DNA from: Gemmatimonadota bacterium
GTDB taxonomy: Bacteria; Gemmatimonadota; Gemmatimonadetes; Gemmatimonadales; GWC2-71-9
Assembly (NCBI GenBank): GCA_016713785.1
Contig: JADJOM010000003.1
Span: forward strand, 372,001 to 436,000
Reading direction: 5' to 3'
DNA: 64,000 nt
A program made the translations under genes and the position numbers. This document shows, piece by piece, positions 45,976 through 55,076 of this stretch (position 1 is its first letter; every line of letters begins with the position of its first letter). The notes under the pieces are model-generated. The model worked only from the letters and a program-made list of their open reading frames with translations. It had not been told where the DNA came from and searched no databases.

Positions 45976-46989
45976 ATGCCCACCCCCTTCCGGCTCGAGG
46001 CCACCCGCGGCGGCATCGCGGAATCGGTGCACCGGGTCTCGGTGGCGGTGGTGGACGCGCAGGGCCGCCTGGTGGCCGAACATGGCGACCCGGCGCTGGT
46101 GGCCTTCTGGCGCTCGGCGGCCAAGCCGTTCCAGGCCATGCCGATGGTGGCCGACGGCGTGGCCGACCGGGTGGGCTTCACGGCCCGCGAGCTGGCCCTC
46201 GCCTGCGCCTCCCATTCGAGCGAGCCGGCCCACCTCGAGGTGGTTGACGGCATGCTCAGGAAGGTGGGGATCGGCGAGGAGGCGCTGGCTTGCGGCCCGC
46301 ATCCGCCGCTCTCGCCGGCGGTCGCGGAGCAGGTGCTCCGCCACGGCATCACGATGACGCCGCGCTGGAGCAACTGCTCCGGCAAGCACACCGCCATGGT
46401 GGCCATGGCGCGGGCGCGCGGCTGGCCGGTGGCGGGGTATGAACGGACGGAGCATCCGCTGCAGCAGCGGATCCTGGCGGAGGTGGCGCGGTGGACCGGC
46501 CTCGCCGAGGACCGGATCGTCCAGGGCGTGGACGGCTGCACGGTCGTGTCGTTCGGGCTGCCGTTGGCGGCGATGGCGCTGGCCTATGCTCGGTTCGGCA
46601 CCTCGGGGGAACCGGCGGCCCGCCGACTCCGGGAGGCCATGGCCGGGTTCCCGGAGATGATCGGGGGCCGGAACAGGCTGTGCACCGACCTCGGCCTCGC
46701 GGCGCGGGGCGCGGTGATCGCCAAGCTCGGGGCGGACGGCGTCTACTGCGCCGCGCTTCCGGGCCCGGGGCTGGGGGTGGCGCTCAAGGTGGAAGATGGC
46801 GACATGCTGAGCCTGGGGCCCGCGCTCCTCGGCGTGCTCCGCGCGCTGGCGGAACGCCTCCCGCTCGGGTTCGACCCGGCGGGGCTCGGGGCGGCGGTGG
46901 ATCGCCACGCCGAGATTCCGATCCACAACACCCGCGGCGCCGTCACGGGGACGCTGCGGGCCACCGGCGCGCTGCGGTTTCCGGACTAG
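45976..46989 (+). CDS. L-asparaginase II (PF06089 family)
   Basis: A 337-residue protein of the thermolabile asparaginase family typified by Rhizobium etli, unrelated to the classic type I/II fold. Family motifs: RGGIAESVHRVSVAVVDAQG, FWRSAAKPFQAMPM with the S-x-x-K pair, CASHSSEPAH, PRWSNCSGKHTAMVA with another S-x-K and IHNTRGAVTGTL at the C-terminus. It would hydrolyse asparagine to aspartate and ammonia in the cytoplasm. The next gene begins 47 bases on. Confidence 0.87.
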   Translation: MPTPFRLEATRGGIAESVHRVSVAVVDAQGRLVAEHGDPALVAFWRSAAKPFQAMPMVADGVADRVGFTARELALACASHSSEPAHLEVVDGMLRKVGIGEEALACGPHPPLSPAVAEQVLRHGITMTPRWSNCSGKHTAMVAMARARGWPVAGYERTEHPLQQRILAEVARWTGLAEDRIVQGVDGCTVVSFGLPLAAMALAYARFGTSGEPAARRLREAMAGFPEMIGGRNRLCTDLGLAARGAVIAKLGADGVYCAALPGPGLGVALKVEDGDMLSLGPALLGVLRALAERLPLGFDPAGLGAAVDRHAEIPIHNTRGAVTGTLRATGALRFPD

Positions 46990-47036
46990 CGGTGCGTTCC
47001 GGCGGTACGGACCCGGCAGGGGAGGACGCTAGACTC

Positions 47037-47678
47037 ATGGCACGGCAGGATCACCTGGACGAACCGACGCTGACCCTGGTCCGCTTCGCGGCGGCCATCG
47101 CGCAGGGCTTCGAACCGGAGCTGCGCCAGGGCGCCGCGGCGTGCAAGAGCGCCCAGGTGCCGGTCCCGTGGGTCGAGGAACTGCTGCTCCAGTCGGTGCT
47201 GATGGTGGGGTATCCGCGCACGCTCATTGCCTTCACCATCTGGCGCAAGGTGAGCCGGGTGCCGGCGCCGCCCAGCGACCCGGACGGCGACTACCGGCAG
47301 CTGCCGCAGTGGACCGTCCGCGGCGAGGAGACCTGCGGCATCGTCTACGGCGCCAACTACAAGCGCCTGCGGGAAAACGTGAAGGAACTGCACCCGGCGC
47401 TCGATCAGTGGATGATCATCGAGGGCTACGGCCGGACCATGGGCCGGCCGGGGCTCGACCTGCTCCGGCGGGAGCTGTGCACCGTGGCGCAGACCGCGGT
47501 GCTCGAGGCGCCCCGGCAGCTGCATTCGCACCTCCGTGGCTCGCTCCACGCCGGCGCCACCTTCGGCCAGGTCGAGGCCGTGCTGTCGGTGGTGAACCCC
47601 CTGTTGTCCTATGACCAGTGGAAGAAAGTGAAGGAACTGTGGCAGACGGTGCGGGAAGGCTGGGAACCCGAGGAGTGA
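47037..47678 (+). CDS. Carboxymuconolactone decarboxylase (CMD)-family protein
   Basis: A 213-residue helical protein matching the CMD/AhpD-like fold in a block such as WVEELLLQSVLMVGYPRTLIAF and, near the end, RRELCTVAQTAVLEAPRQLHSHLRG-x-L-H-A-G-A. The C-x-x-C redox pair of AhpD is absent (one Cys in ELCTVAQ), so peroxidase-reductase function is doubtful. The second motif with His-x-x-x-x-x-x-x-x-G is kept. The gene ends 12 bases before obgE, so the two may be co-transcribed. Confidence 0.75.
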   Translation: MARQDHLDEPTLTLVRFAAAIAQGFEPELRQGAAACKSAQVPVPWVEELLLQSVLMVGYPRTLIAFTIWRKVSRVPAPPSDPDGDYRQLPQWTVRGEETCGIVYGANYKRLRENVKELHPALDQWMIIEGYGRTMGRPGLDLLRRELCTVAQTAVLEAPRQLHSHLRGSLHAGATFGQVEAVLSVVNPLLSYDQWKKVKELWQTVREGWEPEE

Positions 47679-47690
47679 CCCGGGGACCCC

Positions 47691-48743
47691 ATGTTCGTTG
47701 ATCTCGTCACCATCCGCGTCAGCGCGGGCACCGGGGGCTCCGGGGCCGCGTCCTTCGCGCGCTTCAAGTACAAGCCCAAGGGGGGGCCCGACGGCGGCGA
47801 CGGCGGCGGCGGCGGCTCCGTCTACCTCAAGGCCGACGCCAACCTCGCCACCCTCCTGGACTACCGCTACCGCACCGTGTGGAAGGCGGAACGCGGCGTC
47901 CATGGCAAGGGCAAGAACATGACCGGCGCCACCGGCGACGACCTCTTCCTCCCGGTGCCCCCCGGCACCGTGGCGCGCAACGCCGAGACCGGCGAGCCGA
48001 TGGGCGAGGTGTTGCACGCCGGCGAGACGCTGCTGGTGGCCAAGGGGGGCCGGGGCGGGCGCGGCAACGCCCGCTTCACCACCTCCACCCATCGCGCGCC
48101 GCGCGAGTGGGAGCCGGGCGAGGAGGGCGAGGAGCGGCAGCTCGAGCTCACCCTCAAGCTGATCGCGGACGTCGGCCTGGTCGGGGAGCCGAACGCGGGC
48201 AAGAGCACCCTGCTCTCGGTCATCTCCGCCGCCCGGCCCAAGATCGCCGACTATCCCTTCACCACCCTCGAGCCCAACCTCGGCGTGGTGGGGCTGTCGG
48301 ACAGCCGCACCTTCGTGGTGGCCGACATTCCCGGCATCATCGAGGGCGCGCACGAGGGGAAGGGGCTGGGCCTCCAGTTCCTGCGCCATGTGGAGCGGAC
48401 GCGGGTGCTGGCGGTGATGGTGCCGCTCGACGCCCCCGACCCGCAGGCCACCTACGACCTGCTGCGGGGCGAGCTCCGGGCCTACAGCGAGGTGCTGTTC
48501 GCGAAGCCGCACCTGGTCCTGCTCTCCAAGCGCGACCTCCTCCCCGCCGATGCCGAGCTGCCGGTGCTCGAGACCCCTGGGGCCATCGGGATGGTCGCGT
48601 TCTCGTCGGTGGCCGGCGAGGGCGTGGAGGATCTCAAGGCATACCTCTGGAAGGCGGTCGAGGCCGCCCGCGCCGCGGAGGCCACGAGCCCCCGGGTAGA
48701 CGAGCCGCTGTGGGAGGGCGACGAGGGCGAGGCGTGGCCCTGA
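47691..48743 (+). CDS. obgE: Obg GTPase
   Basis: A 350-residue ribosome-associated GTPase. The Obg fold (1-158) has the glycine-rich KGGPDGGDGGGGGSVYL, then the G domain with Walker A GEPNAGKSTLLS, DYPFTTLEPNLGVV, the G3 motif DIPGIIEGAHEGKGLG and a G5-like FSSVAGEG. The G4 motif, normally N-K-x-D for guanine recognition, reads L-S-K-R-D: Ser replaces Asn. The C-terminal domain is short. It lies between the CMD gene and dprA and overlaps dprA by 10 bases. Confidence 0.93.
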   Translation: MFVDLVTIRVSAGTGGSGAASFARFKYKPKGGPDGGDGGGGGSVYLKADANLATLLDYRYRTVWKAERGVHGKGKNMTGATGDDLFLPVPPGTVARNAETGEPMGEVLHAGETLLVAKGGRGGRGNARFTTSTHRAPREWEPGEEGEERQLELTLKLIADVGLVGEPNAGKSTLLSVISAARPKIADYPFTTLEPNLGVVGLSDSRTFVVADIPGIIEGAHEGKGLGLQFLRHVERTRVLAVMVPLDAPDPQATYDLLRGELRAYSEVLFAKPHLVLLSKRDLLPADAELPVLETPGAIGMVAFSSVAGEGVEDLKAYLWKAVEAARAAEATSPRVDEPLWEGDEGEAWP

Positions 48744-49849
48744 GCGACGAACGGGCCGCGTACGTTGCGCTGGCCCTCACCCCCGGCATCGGTCCGCAGC
48801 GGCTCACGGCGCTGCTCACCGCCTGCCAGACAGCCCACGGCGCCCTCGCGGCGCCGTTTGCGTTTCTCTGCTCCGTGCCGAGCATCTCCCCCGCCGCGGC
48901 CACCGCCATCGGGCAGGCCAGCATCGCCGCGGGCGCCGCAGTGCTGGCGCGGGTCGAGGCGATGGGGGCCCGCTGCCTGCTGCGCGATGACCCGGAGTAC
49001 CCCACGGAGCTGCGGACCATTCCCGACCCCCCGGGCGTGCTCTTTGCCCAGGGAGACCTCTCGTTGCTGGGCCGGCCGGCGGTCGCGGTGGTCGGCAGCC
49101 GGGACCACTCGGCGTACGGTGGCGAGGTGGGACGGAACATCGCGGGCGCGGCGGCGGCGGCTGGCCTGGTGGTGGTGAGCGGGATGGCCCGCGGCCTCGA
49201 TGCCGTGGCCCAGACGGCCGCGCTCGACGCGGGCGGCCTGACGCTCGGTGTACTGGGGAACGGGCTCGGGGTGGTGTATCCCGCCGCCAACCGGACCCTC
49301 TACCAGCGGGTGGAGGAGCGTGGCCTGCTGCTCACCGAGTTCCCCCCGGGCGACAAGCCGATGGCGGGCAGCTTCCCGCGCCGCAACCGGCTGATCAGCG
49401 GGCTGGCCCGGGTAACGCTGGTCATCGAGGCGGCCGCCGGGTCGGGCACGCTCATCACGGTGGCGATGGCGCTGGAGCAGGGGCGGGACGTCATGGTGGT
49501 GCCCGGCAATATCACCAGCCCCACGTCGGTCGGGACCAACCGGCTGCTGCGCGATGGGGCCGAGCCGCTGCTGGAGATCGCCGACCTGCTGCGGCACTAC
49601 CCCGAGCTCGGTGCGGCGGCGGCGCCGGCCGGGGAAGGTGGGGTGGCCCGGCCTGCCGCTCCCCCGCCCGGCCTCACCCCGGAGGAGGCCTCGATCTACC
49701 AGCTCCTGGCCGCCGGCCCCCTGGGGCTCGACGACCTGGTGGCCCGTTCCGACCTGCCGGCGGCCCGTCTCCTGAGCCTGATCACCACCCTGGAACTCCG
49801 CGGCCTGCTGGCCCCCCGGGCCGGCCGCCTTGCCCTGACCAACCAGTAA
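48734..49849 (+). CDS. dprA: DNA-processing protein DprA
   Basis: A 371-residue protein that loads RecA on incoming single-stranded DNA in natural transformation. Motifs: the Rossmann-like core VAVVGSRDHSAYG, VVVSGMARGLDAVAQ, LGNGLGVVYPAANR and SFPRRNRLISGL, with a C-terminal winged helix (LTPEEASIYQLLAAGPLGLDDLV) for protein or DNA contacts. The GTG start overlaps the obgE end by 10 bases. No other competence gene is in the window. Confidence 0.92.
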   Translation: MALSDERAAYVALALTPGIGPQRLTALLTACQTAHGALAAPFAFLCSVPSISPAAATAIGQASIAAGAAVLARVEAMGARCLLRDDPEYPTELRTIPDPPGVLFAQGDLSLLGRPAVAVVGSRDHSAYGGEVGRNIAGAAAAAGLVVVSGMARGLDAVAQTAALDAGGLTLGVLGNGLGVVYPAANRTLYQRVEERGLLLTEFPPGDKPMAGSFPRRNRLISGLARVTLVIEAAAGSGTLITVAMALEQGRDVMVVPGNITSPTSVGTNRLLRDGAEPLLEIADLLRHYPELGAAAAPAGEGGVARPAAPPPGLTPEEASIYQLLAAGPLGLDDLVARSDLPAARLLSLITTLELRGLLAPRAGRLALTNQ

Positions 49850-49918
49850 GGAGGTGGTGCGGATTGCACCCTCGCGCCGGCGGCGCGGGCCCACGGAGCA
49901 GGGCGGGCCCCCGGTCCG

Positions 49919-49939
49919 GTTTCCCGTTTCCAGTTTCCC
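49919..49939 (+). repeat. Heptamer tandem repeat (GTTTCCC x3)
   Basis: Three 7-base units (GTTTCCC, GTTTCCA, GTTTCCC) sit in the 126-base gap between dprA and the kinase gene. The gap also has two small hairpins (49856-49870 and 49873-49887) and a strong AAGGAGGTG ribosome-site-like run straight after the dprA stop, with no clear gene to serve. Confidence 0.6.
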
Positions 49940-49975
49940 GGCTAAATTGGGCCAGCCCCTAGACTTCCGAGCCCG

Positions 49976-52900
49976 ATGACCTCGACCACCGGCGCAACCT
50001 GTCCCCGTTGCGGCAAGCCGATTTCGGCTGGCGCGCGCTTCTGCATGGAGTGCGGGCTGGACGTGTCCGGCGAGCAGGGCAGCGTGGCCACGGCCATGAT
50101 GCCGGCGGCCCAGGAGGACGAGGCGCAGTCGCTCGCGCTCGAGATGCTCAAGCAGGCCACCATCGGCGAGTACGAGATCCTCCGGGAACTGGGCCGCGGC
50201 GGCATGGCCACGGTGTACCTGGCGCACGACATCGCCCTCGACCGCAAGGTGGCGGTGAAGGTCATGGCCCCGGCGCTCCTGCTCATGGGCGAGGGGATGA
50301 CCGAGCGCTTCAAGCGCGAGGCGCGGACCGCCGCCAACCTGTCCCACCCGAACATCATCCCGATCTACACCGTGAAGAGCGCCGGCAAGTCGCTCTTCTT
50401 CGTGATGAAGTTCATCGCCGGCCGCTCGCTGGAACAGATCATCAAGGACATCGGCCCGATGCCGGTGGCGATGGTCAAGGCCATCCTGCAGCAGGTCACC
50501 GGCGCGCTGGGCTACGCCCACCGGCACGGGATCGTGCACCGGGACATCAAGCCGGCCAACATCATGATCGACGAGGAGGGCTGGTCGGTCGTCACCGACT
50601 TCGGTATCGCCAAGGTGGCGGAGAACCGGGGCCTGACGATGACCGGCATCGCCGTGGGCACCCCGTCGTACATGAGCCCGGAGCAGTGCGCGGCCAAGGA
50701 CATCACCGGCAAGTCGGACCAGTACTCGCTCGGCGTCGTGGCGTACGAGATGCTCACCGGGCACCAGCCCTTCGAGGGCGACTCGGCGATGGCGATCATG
50801 TTCGCCCACTTCCACGAGACCCCGAAGCCGCTCGGCGACAAGCGCCCCGACTGCCCGCCGGAGCTGGCGCAGGCGGTCATGCGGATGCTCGAGAAGGCGC
50901 CCGACAAGCGCTACGGCTCGATGGAGGAGGCGGCCCAGGCCATCGGCGGTCACGCCCTCACCCACGACGACCCGGTGCGCCTGCAGCTGGTGGCCCTGGC
51001 CCGGAAGGGCAGCACCAGCGAGATCCTCCGGCAGGTCCCGCCGCCACCCACCAGCCCGGTGCCGCCGGCCAAGACCCGGCAGGTGGTCGAGGCGGCCACC
51101 ACCCCGATCCCGGTCCCCATGCCGACGCCGCGGGTGCTCAGCATCTCGGTGGCCCCGGGCCGGAGCGACCTGCACGTCGGCGACAGCATGCAGCTCACCG
51201 CCAACCCGCGCACCACCGGCGGCACGGCGGCGGGGGTGCCGGTGAGCTGGGCCTCGAGCGCGCCGGCCATCGCCACGGTGTCCCCGACCGGCCTGGTCAC
51301 GGCCATGGCGCCCGGCACGGCCACCATCACCGCCACCACCGAGGGCGTGAGCGGCGCGGCCCAGGTGGCGGTGACCCGGGTGCCGGTCGGGTCGGTCGTC
51401 ATCGAGCCGGAAGAGGCACGCCTCGCCATCGGCGACGAACTGGGCCTCACGGTGGTGATCAAGGACCAGCATGGCGTGTCGCTGCACGACCGCGAGGTGG
51501 AGTGGAGCATGAGCCCGCAGGGGGTGGTGACCCCCGGCGCCAAGGGGCACGTGGTCGCCGCCCGCGAGGGCGTGGTGGAGATCGTCGCGGAGGCCGAAGG
51601 GGTGAAGGGGAGCGCGCGGGTGTGGGTGACGCCGGCGCCGGTCGCCAAGGTGCGCGTCACGCCGGATGCCCCGGCGGTGCGCGCCGGCGAGACGGTGCCC
51701 CTCGCCGCCGCGCTCCTGGACCGGCACGGCAAGGCGCTCACCGACCGGATCGTGGCCTGGCGCTCGGCCGACGAGAAGCTCGCGACCGTCAGTGCGGCGG
51801 GGGTGGTGACCGGCGTGGCGGAGGGGGTGGTCGAGGTCACCGCCACCGCCGAGTCGCAGCACGCGTCGGTCAAGGTCAAGGTCACCGCGGCCGCCGTCGC
51901 GTCGGTGACCATTGCGCCGCCGGAGCCGCTCATCGCGGGCGACAAGGCGATGCTCGTGGCCCAGGCCAAGGATGCCCGCGGCCACCTGCTCAGCGGCCGC
52001 GAGGTCAAGTGGAGTTCGTCCTCGCCGGCCATCGTGATCGCGAACAAGGACGGCAGCATCACCGGGATGGCGCCGGGCACGGCCAAGATCACCGCGGAGG
52101 TCGAGGGCAAGTTGTGGACCGTGCCGGTGACGGTCCTGCCCGTGCCGGTGGCGTCGATGAGCATCGAGGGCAAGGCGGGTCCCCTCGCCGTCGGCGGCAC
52201 CCTCGCGCTCAAGGCCGTGGCGAAGGACGCGAAGGGTCATGTCCTGACGGGCCGCGAGGTGCAGTGGACCAGCGGCGCCAGTCAGCTGGCCAGCGTGGCG
52301 AAGGACGGCACCGTCACCGCCCGGGCGCCCGGCGCGGTGACCATCACCGCCACCATCGAGGGCCGGAAGGCCGAGTTCGCGGTGACCATCCCCGCGCCTC
52401 CGGTGGCAGAGGTCAAGACCGAGGTCCTGCCGCCCCCGGTGGAGCCGAAGCCGGCGCCCGAGAAGAAGGCGCCGCCCCCGCCGCCAGCGCCGACGCCCGA
52501 GGCGAAGACCGAGGTCGTCCCGCCGCCCGCCGCCGAGCCGGCCAGCCGTCGAGCCGTCCAGCCGCCGAGCCCCCCGCCTGCCGTCGAGCCGACGGGCCGG
52601 CGGTCCGCCGAGCCGTCCTCCGGCGGCAAGGGCAAGCTCATCGGTGCGGTGGTGGGGCTCGCGGTGGTGGTGGCGGTGGCCTTCGCGGTGCTGCGGCCCA
52701 AGGCTGGCGAGGAGATTCCGCCCGCCCCCGTGCTGCTGCCCACCGCCGATGCGGCGGTGGCGAGCGTGACCATCAACGGGGAGGCCACCGAGGTGGCGGT
52801 CGGGCGCACGGCGCAGTTCGCCGCGGTGCTCACGGACGCCGATGGGAACGAGATCCAGGGCCGCGCCGTGACGTGGAGCTCGAGCGATCCGGCGGTGGTG

Positions 52901-54955
52901 GATGTGTCCGGGCTCGGTGCCGTCACCGGCCGCAAGGCCGGCAGCGCCACCATCACCGCCACCAGCGAGGGGAAGAGCGGCACCGCGACCGTGACCGTGG
53001 CCGAACCCACCAGCGACCTCCCCGCGCAGGTGGCGAGCGTGCTCCTCGGGGGCGCGGGGCGGACGCTCGAGGTGGGCCAGACGGCGCAGCTCACCGCCAC
53101 CGCCAAGGATACCCGGGGCTTCGTGCTCAATGACCGCACCGTGGTGTGGAGCACCGACGCTCCCGACGTGGCACTGGTCTCCTCCAGCGGCCTGGTCTCG
53201 GCCATGGGCGCGGGCACCGCCACGATCACCGCCAGCAGCGAAGGCAAGAGCGCCGGGGGGAGGATCACCGTCTCGGCGCCGAGGCCGCCGCCGGTGGCCA
53301 TCCCGGAGCCGGTCAAGCCGGAGCCGGCCAAGCCCGAGCCGGCGCGGCCGGAACCGCCTGCGCCGGTGGCGAGCATGTCGCTCTCGCCTGCCGCCCTCGC
53401 GCTCGAGACCGGCGCCGACGCGCCGCTCGCGGCCAGCCTCCTCGATGCCCGCCGCAATCCGCTGGCCGACCGGGCGGTGCAGTGGAAGTCGAGCGACACG
53501 CGGGTGGCGAAGGTCTCCGACGCCGGCGTGGTCAGTGGTCTGGCCAAGGGCAAGGCCACGATCACCGCCACCGCCGAGGGCAAGTCGGCGAGCGCGGTCG
53601 TCACCGTGACCGATGCCGTGGTGCCGGTGGCCGCCGTGGCGCTGACCGCCAGCGGGAGGAGCCTCAAGGTGGGCGAGGCCACGACCTGGACCGCTGCGGC
53701 CCGCGACGCGCGTGGCCGCCCGCTCACCGATCGCGGCATCTCGTGGAGTTCGAGCGCGCCCCAGGTGGCCACCGTCAGCGGCACCGGCCTGATCACCGGC
53801 GTGGCGCCGGGCACCGCCGAGATCCGGGCCGAGGCCGATGGCAAGGTGGCGAGCGAGCGGATCACCGTGACCGCCGCGCCGGTGGTGGTGGTGCCGCCGC
53901 CGGTCGCGCCCGGCCCCGCGCCCGCCGCCGGCGGCGCCACCGCGCTGCTGCCCCGGCGGGCTGTCGAGGCGGGGGGCGGCTTCTCCTGCGGCATCACCTC
54001 GGGGAATGGCGCCGTCTGCTGGGGCGCGGGGCAGACGGGACTGGTGGCCATCGAGGGTACCAGCGGCGCGAGTGGCCTGGCCGTGGGCCGGGCGCACGCC
54101 TGCGCCCTCGCGGGTGGGCGCACCATCTGCTGGGGGGACAACAAGTCGGGCCAGCTGGGGGATGGCAGCACCACCACCAGCGCCGGCGCGGTGACCGTCA
54201 CCGGCGACCCCGGCTTCTCCGTGCTCTCCGCGGGCGCCACCCATACCTGCGGCCTGGCCGGCGGCAAGGCGTACTGCTGGGGCCGCGGCCGGGAGGGCCA
54301 GCTGGGCGATGGTAGCACCAGCGACCGCAAGAAGCCGGTGGCGGTGCGGGGCGGGCAGAGCTTCGTGCAGATCAGCGCCGGGGGCAATCACACCTGCGCC
54401 GTCACCGCCGGGGGCCAGGCCTACTGCTGGGGCGATGGCTTCTCCGGCCAGCTCGGGTTCGGTGGCCTGGAGCAGCAGAGCGAGCCGATCGACGTCTCCG
54501 GCGGGCTCAAGTTCAGCCGGGTGGCGTCGGGCGGCAAGCACAGCTGCGGCATCACCACCGCGGGCAAGACGTACTGCTGGGGCGCCAACGAAAGCGGCCA
54601 GGTGGGCGATGGTTCCAAGAGCGACCGCCCCAGCCCGGTGGCCGTGAGCGGCGGCCAGGGCTTCACCGACCTGGCCCTCGGCGCCAATCACAGTTGTGGC
54701 CTGGCCAGCGGCGGCGAGGTGTACTGCTGGGGCGAGAACCGCTCCGGGCAGCTCGGCGACGGCTCCAAGACCGACCGCAACAAGCCGGTGGCGGTCGCGG
54801 GCGGGCCCTTCAGCTCCATCTCCGCCAGCGACGGCACCAGCTGCGGGATGGCCCGCGGCGGCGAGGCCCAGTGCTGGGGCCGGAACGATCGTGGACAGCT
54901 GGGCGATGGCGGTACCGCGCCCCGGTCCACGCCGGGGCCCGTCACCGGGCAGTAG
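49976..54955 (+). CDS. Ser/Thr protein kinase with nine BIG2 repeats and seven RCC1 repeats
   Basis: A 1659-residue protein. Domains in order: a zinc ribbon (CPRCGKPIS...CMECG, residues 9-26); a eukaryotic-type kinase at about 65-335 with Lys95 (VAVKVM), HRDIKPANIM (Asp190) and DFGIAKV (Asp208); five BIG2 Ig-like repeats (about 385-805); a Pro/Ala linker; one membrane helix (about 888-906); four more BIG2 repeats (927-1302); and seven RCC1-type units (1322-1659), each with a Cys pair like C-G-L-A-G-G-K-A-Y-C-W-G. All kinase residues are intact, so it should be active in the cytoplasm. The C-terminal propeller would be outside the inner membrane and act as the sensor or adhesive part. A strong terminator follows. 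It appears monocistronic. Confidence 0.93.
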   Translation: MTSTTGATCPRCGKPISAGARFCMECGLDVSGEQGSVATAMMPAAQEDEAQSLALEMLKQATIGEYEILRELGRGGMATVYLAHDIALDRKVAVKVMAPALLLMGEGMTERFKREARTAANLSHPNIIPIYTVKSAGKSLFFVMKFIAGRSLEQIIKDIGPMPVAMVKAILQQVTGALGYAHRHGIVHRDIKPANIMIDEEGWSVVTDFGIAKVAENRGLTMTGIAVGTPSYMSPEQCAAKDITGKSDQYSLGVVAYEMLTGHQPFEGDSAMAIMFAHFHETPKPLGDKRPDCPPELAQAVMRMLEKAPDKRYGSMEEAAQAIGGHALTHDDPVRLQLVALARKGSTSEILRQVPPPPTSPVPPAKTRQVVEAATTPIPVPMPTPRVLSISVAPGRSDLHVGDSMQLTANPRTTGGTAAGVPVSWASSAPAIATVSPTGLVTAMAPGTATITATTEGVSGAAQVAVTRVPVGSVVIEPEEARLAIGDELGLTVVIKDQHGVSLHDREVEWSMSPQGVVTPGAKGHVVAAREGVVEIVAEAEGVKGSARVWVTPAPVAKVRVTPDAPAVRAGETVPLAAALLDRHGKALTDRIVAWRSADEKLATVSAAGVVTGVAEGVVEVTATAESQHASVKVKVTAAAVASVTIAPPEPLIAGDKAMLVAQAKDARGHLLSGREVKWSSSSPAIVIANKDGSITGMAPGTAKITAEVEGKLWTVPVTVLPVPVASMSIEGKAGPLAVGGTLALKAVAKDAKGHVLTGREVQWTSGASQLASVAKDGTVTARAPGAVTITATIEGRKAEFAVTIPAPPVAEVKTEVLPPPVEPKPAPEKKAPPPPPAPTPEAKTEVVPPPAAEPASRRAVQPPSPPPAVEPTGRRSAEPSSGGKGKLIGAVVGLAVVVAVAFAVLRPKAGEEIPPAPVLLPTADAAVASVTINGEATEVAVGRTAQFAAVLTDADGNEIQGRAVTWSSSDPAVVDVSGLGAVTGRKAGSATITATSEGKSGTATVTVAEPTSDLPAQVASVLLGGAGRTLEVGQTAQLTATAKDTRGFVLNDRTVVWSTDAPDVALVSSSGLVSAMGAGTATITASSEGKSAGGRITVSAPRPPPVAIPEPVKPEPAKPEPARPEPPAPVASMSLSPAALALETGADAPLAASLLDARRNPLADRAVQWKSSDTRVAKVSDAGVVSGLAKGKATITATAEGKSASAVVTVTDAVVPVAAVALTASGRSLKVGEATTWTAAARDARGRPLTDRGISWSSSAPQVATVSGTGLITGVAPGTAEIRAEADGKVASERITVTAAPVVVVPPPVAPGPAPAAGGATALLPRRAVEAGGGFSCGITSGNGAVCWGAGQTGLVAIEGTSGASGLAVGRAHACALAGGRTICWGDNKSGQLGDGSTTTSAGAVTVTGDPGFSVLSAGATHTCGLAGGKAYCWGRGREGQLGDGSTSDRKKPVAVRGGQSFVQISAGGNHTCAVTAGGQAYCWGDGFSGQLGFGGLEQQSEPIDVSGGLKFSRVASGGKHSCGITTAGKTYCWGANESGQVGDGSKSDRPSPVAVSGGQGFTDLALGANHSCGLASGGEVYCWGENRSGQLGDGSKTDRNKPVAVAGGPFSSISASDGTSCGMARGGEAQCWGRNDRGQLGDGGTAPRSTPGPVTGQ

Positions 54956-54978
54956 CAGCCGGGCGGCTCGGCGGCACG

Positions 54979-55017
54979 AGAACGGGCGGCGCTCCACCGT
55001 GGAGCGCCGCCCGTTCT
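54979..55017. terminator. Strong terminator between kinase and outer-membrane gene
   Basis: A perfect 18-base-pair inverted repeat, beginning AGAACGGGCGGCGC, has a 3-base loop (CCG) and runs into ATTTCGG. It lies 23 bases after the kinase stop and serves the convergent gene at 55069 as well, so it is probably bidirectional. Confidence 0.8.
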
Positions 55018-55037
55018 ATTTCGGCAGCATGCGGCGT

Positions 55038-55076
55038 CTACCGCCTTACCGCCCTACCGCCCCGCCGTCTACCGCC
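55038..55076 (+). repeat. Octamer array YTACCGCC
   Basis: Three perfect-phase units (CTACCGCC, TTACCGCC, CTACCGCC) at 55038-55061 and one more at 55069-55076, which includes the stop codon of the minus-strand gene. They are related to the GAGCCGCC octamers elsewhere. Confidence 0.7.

Noticed and set aside
48482..54997. A 2171-codon open frame on the minus strand, antisense to obgE, dprA and the kinase gene
   Set aside because: At this GC content antisense frames of coding DNA often lack stops. The product is low-complexity His/Arg/Gly/Ala-rich with no domain, and the plus-strand genes have clear families.
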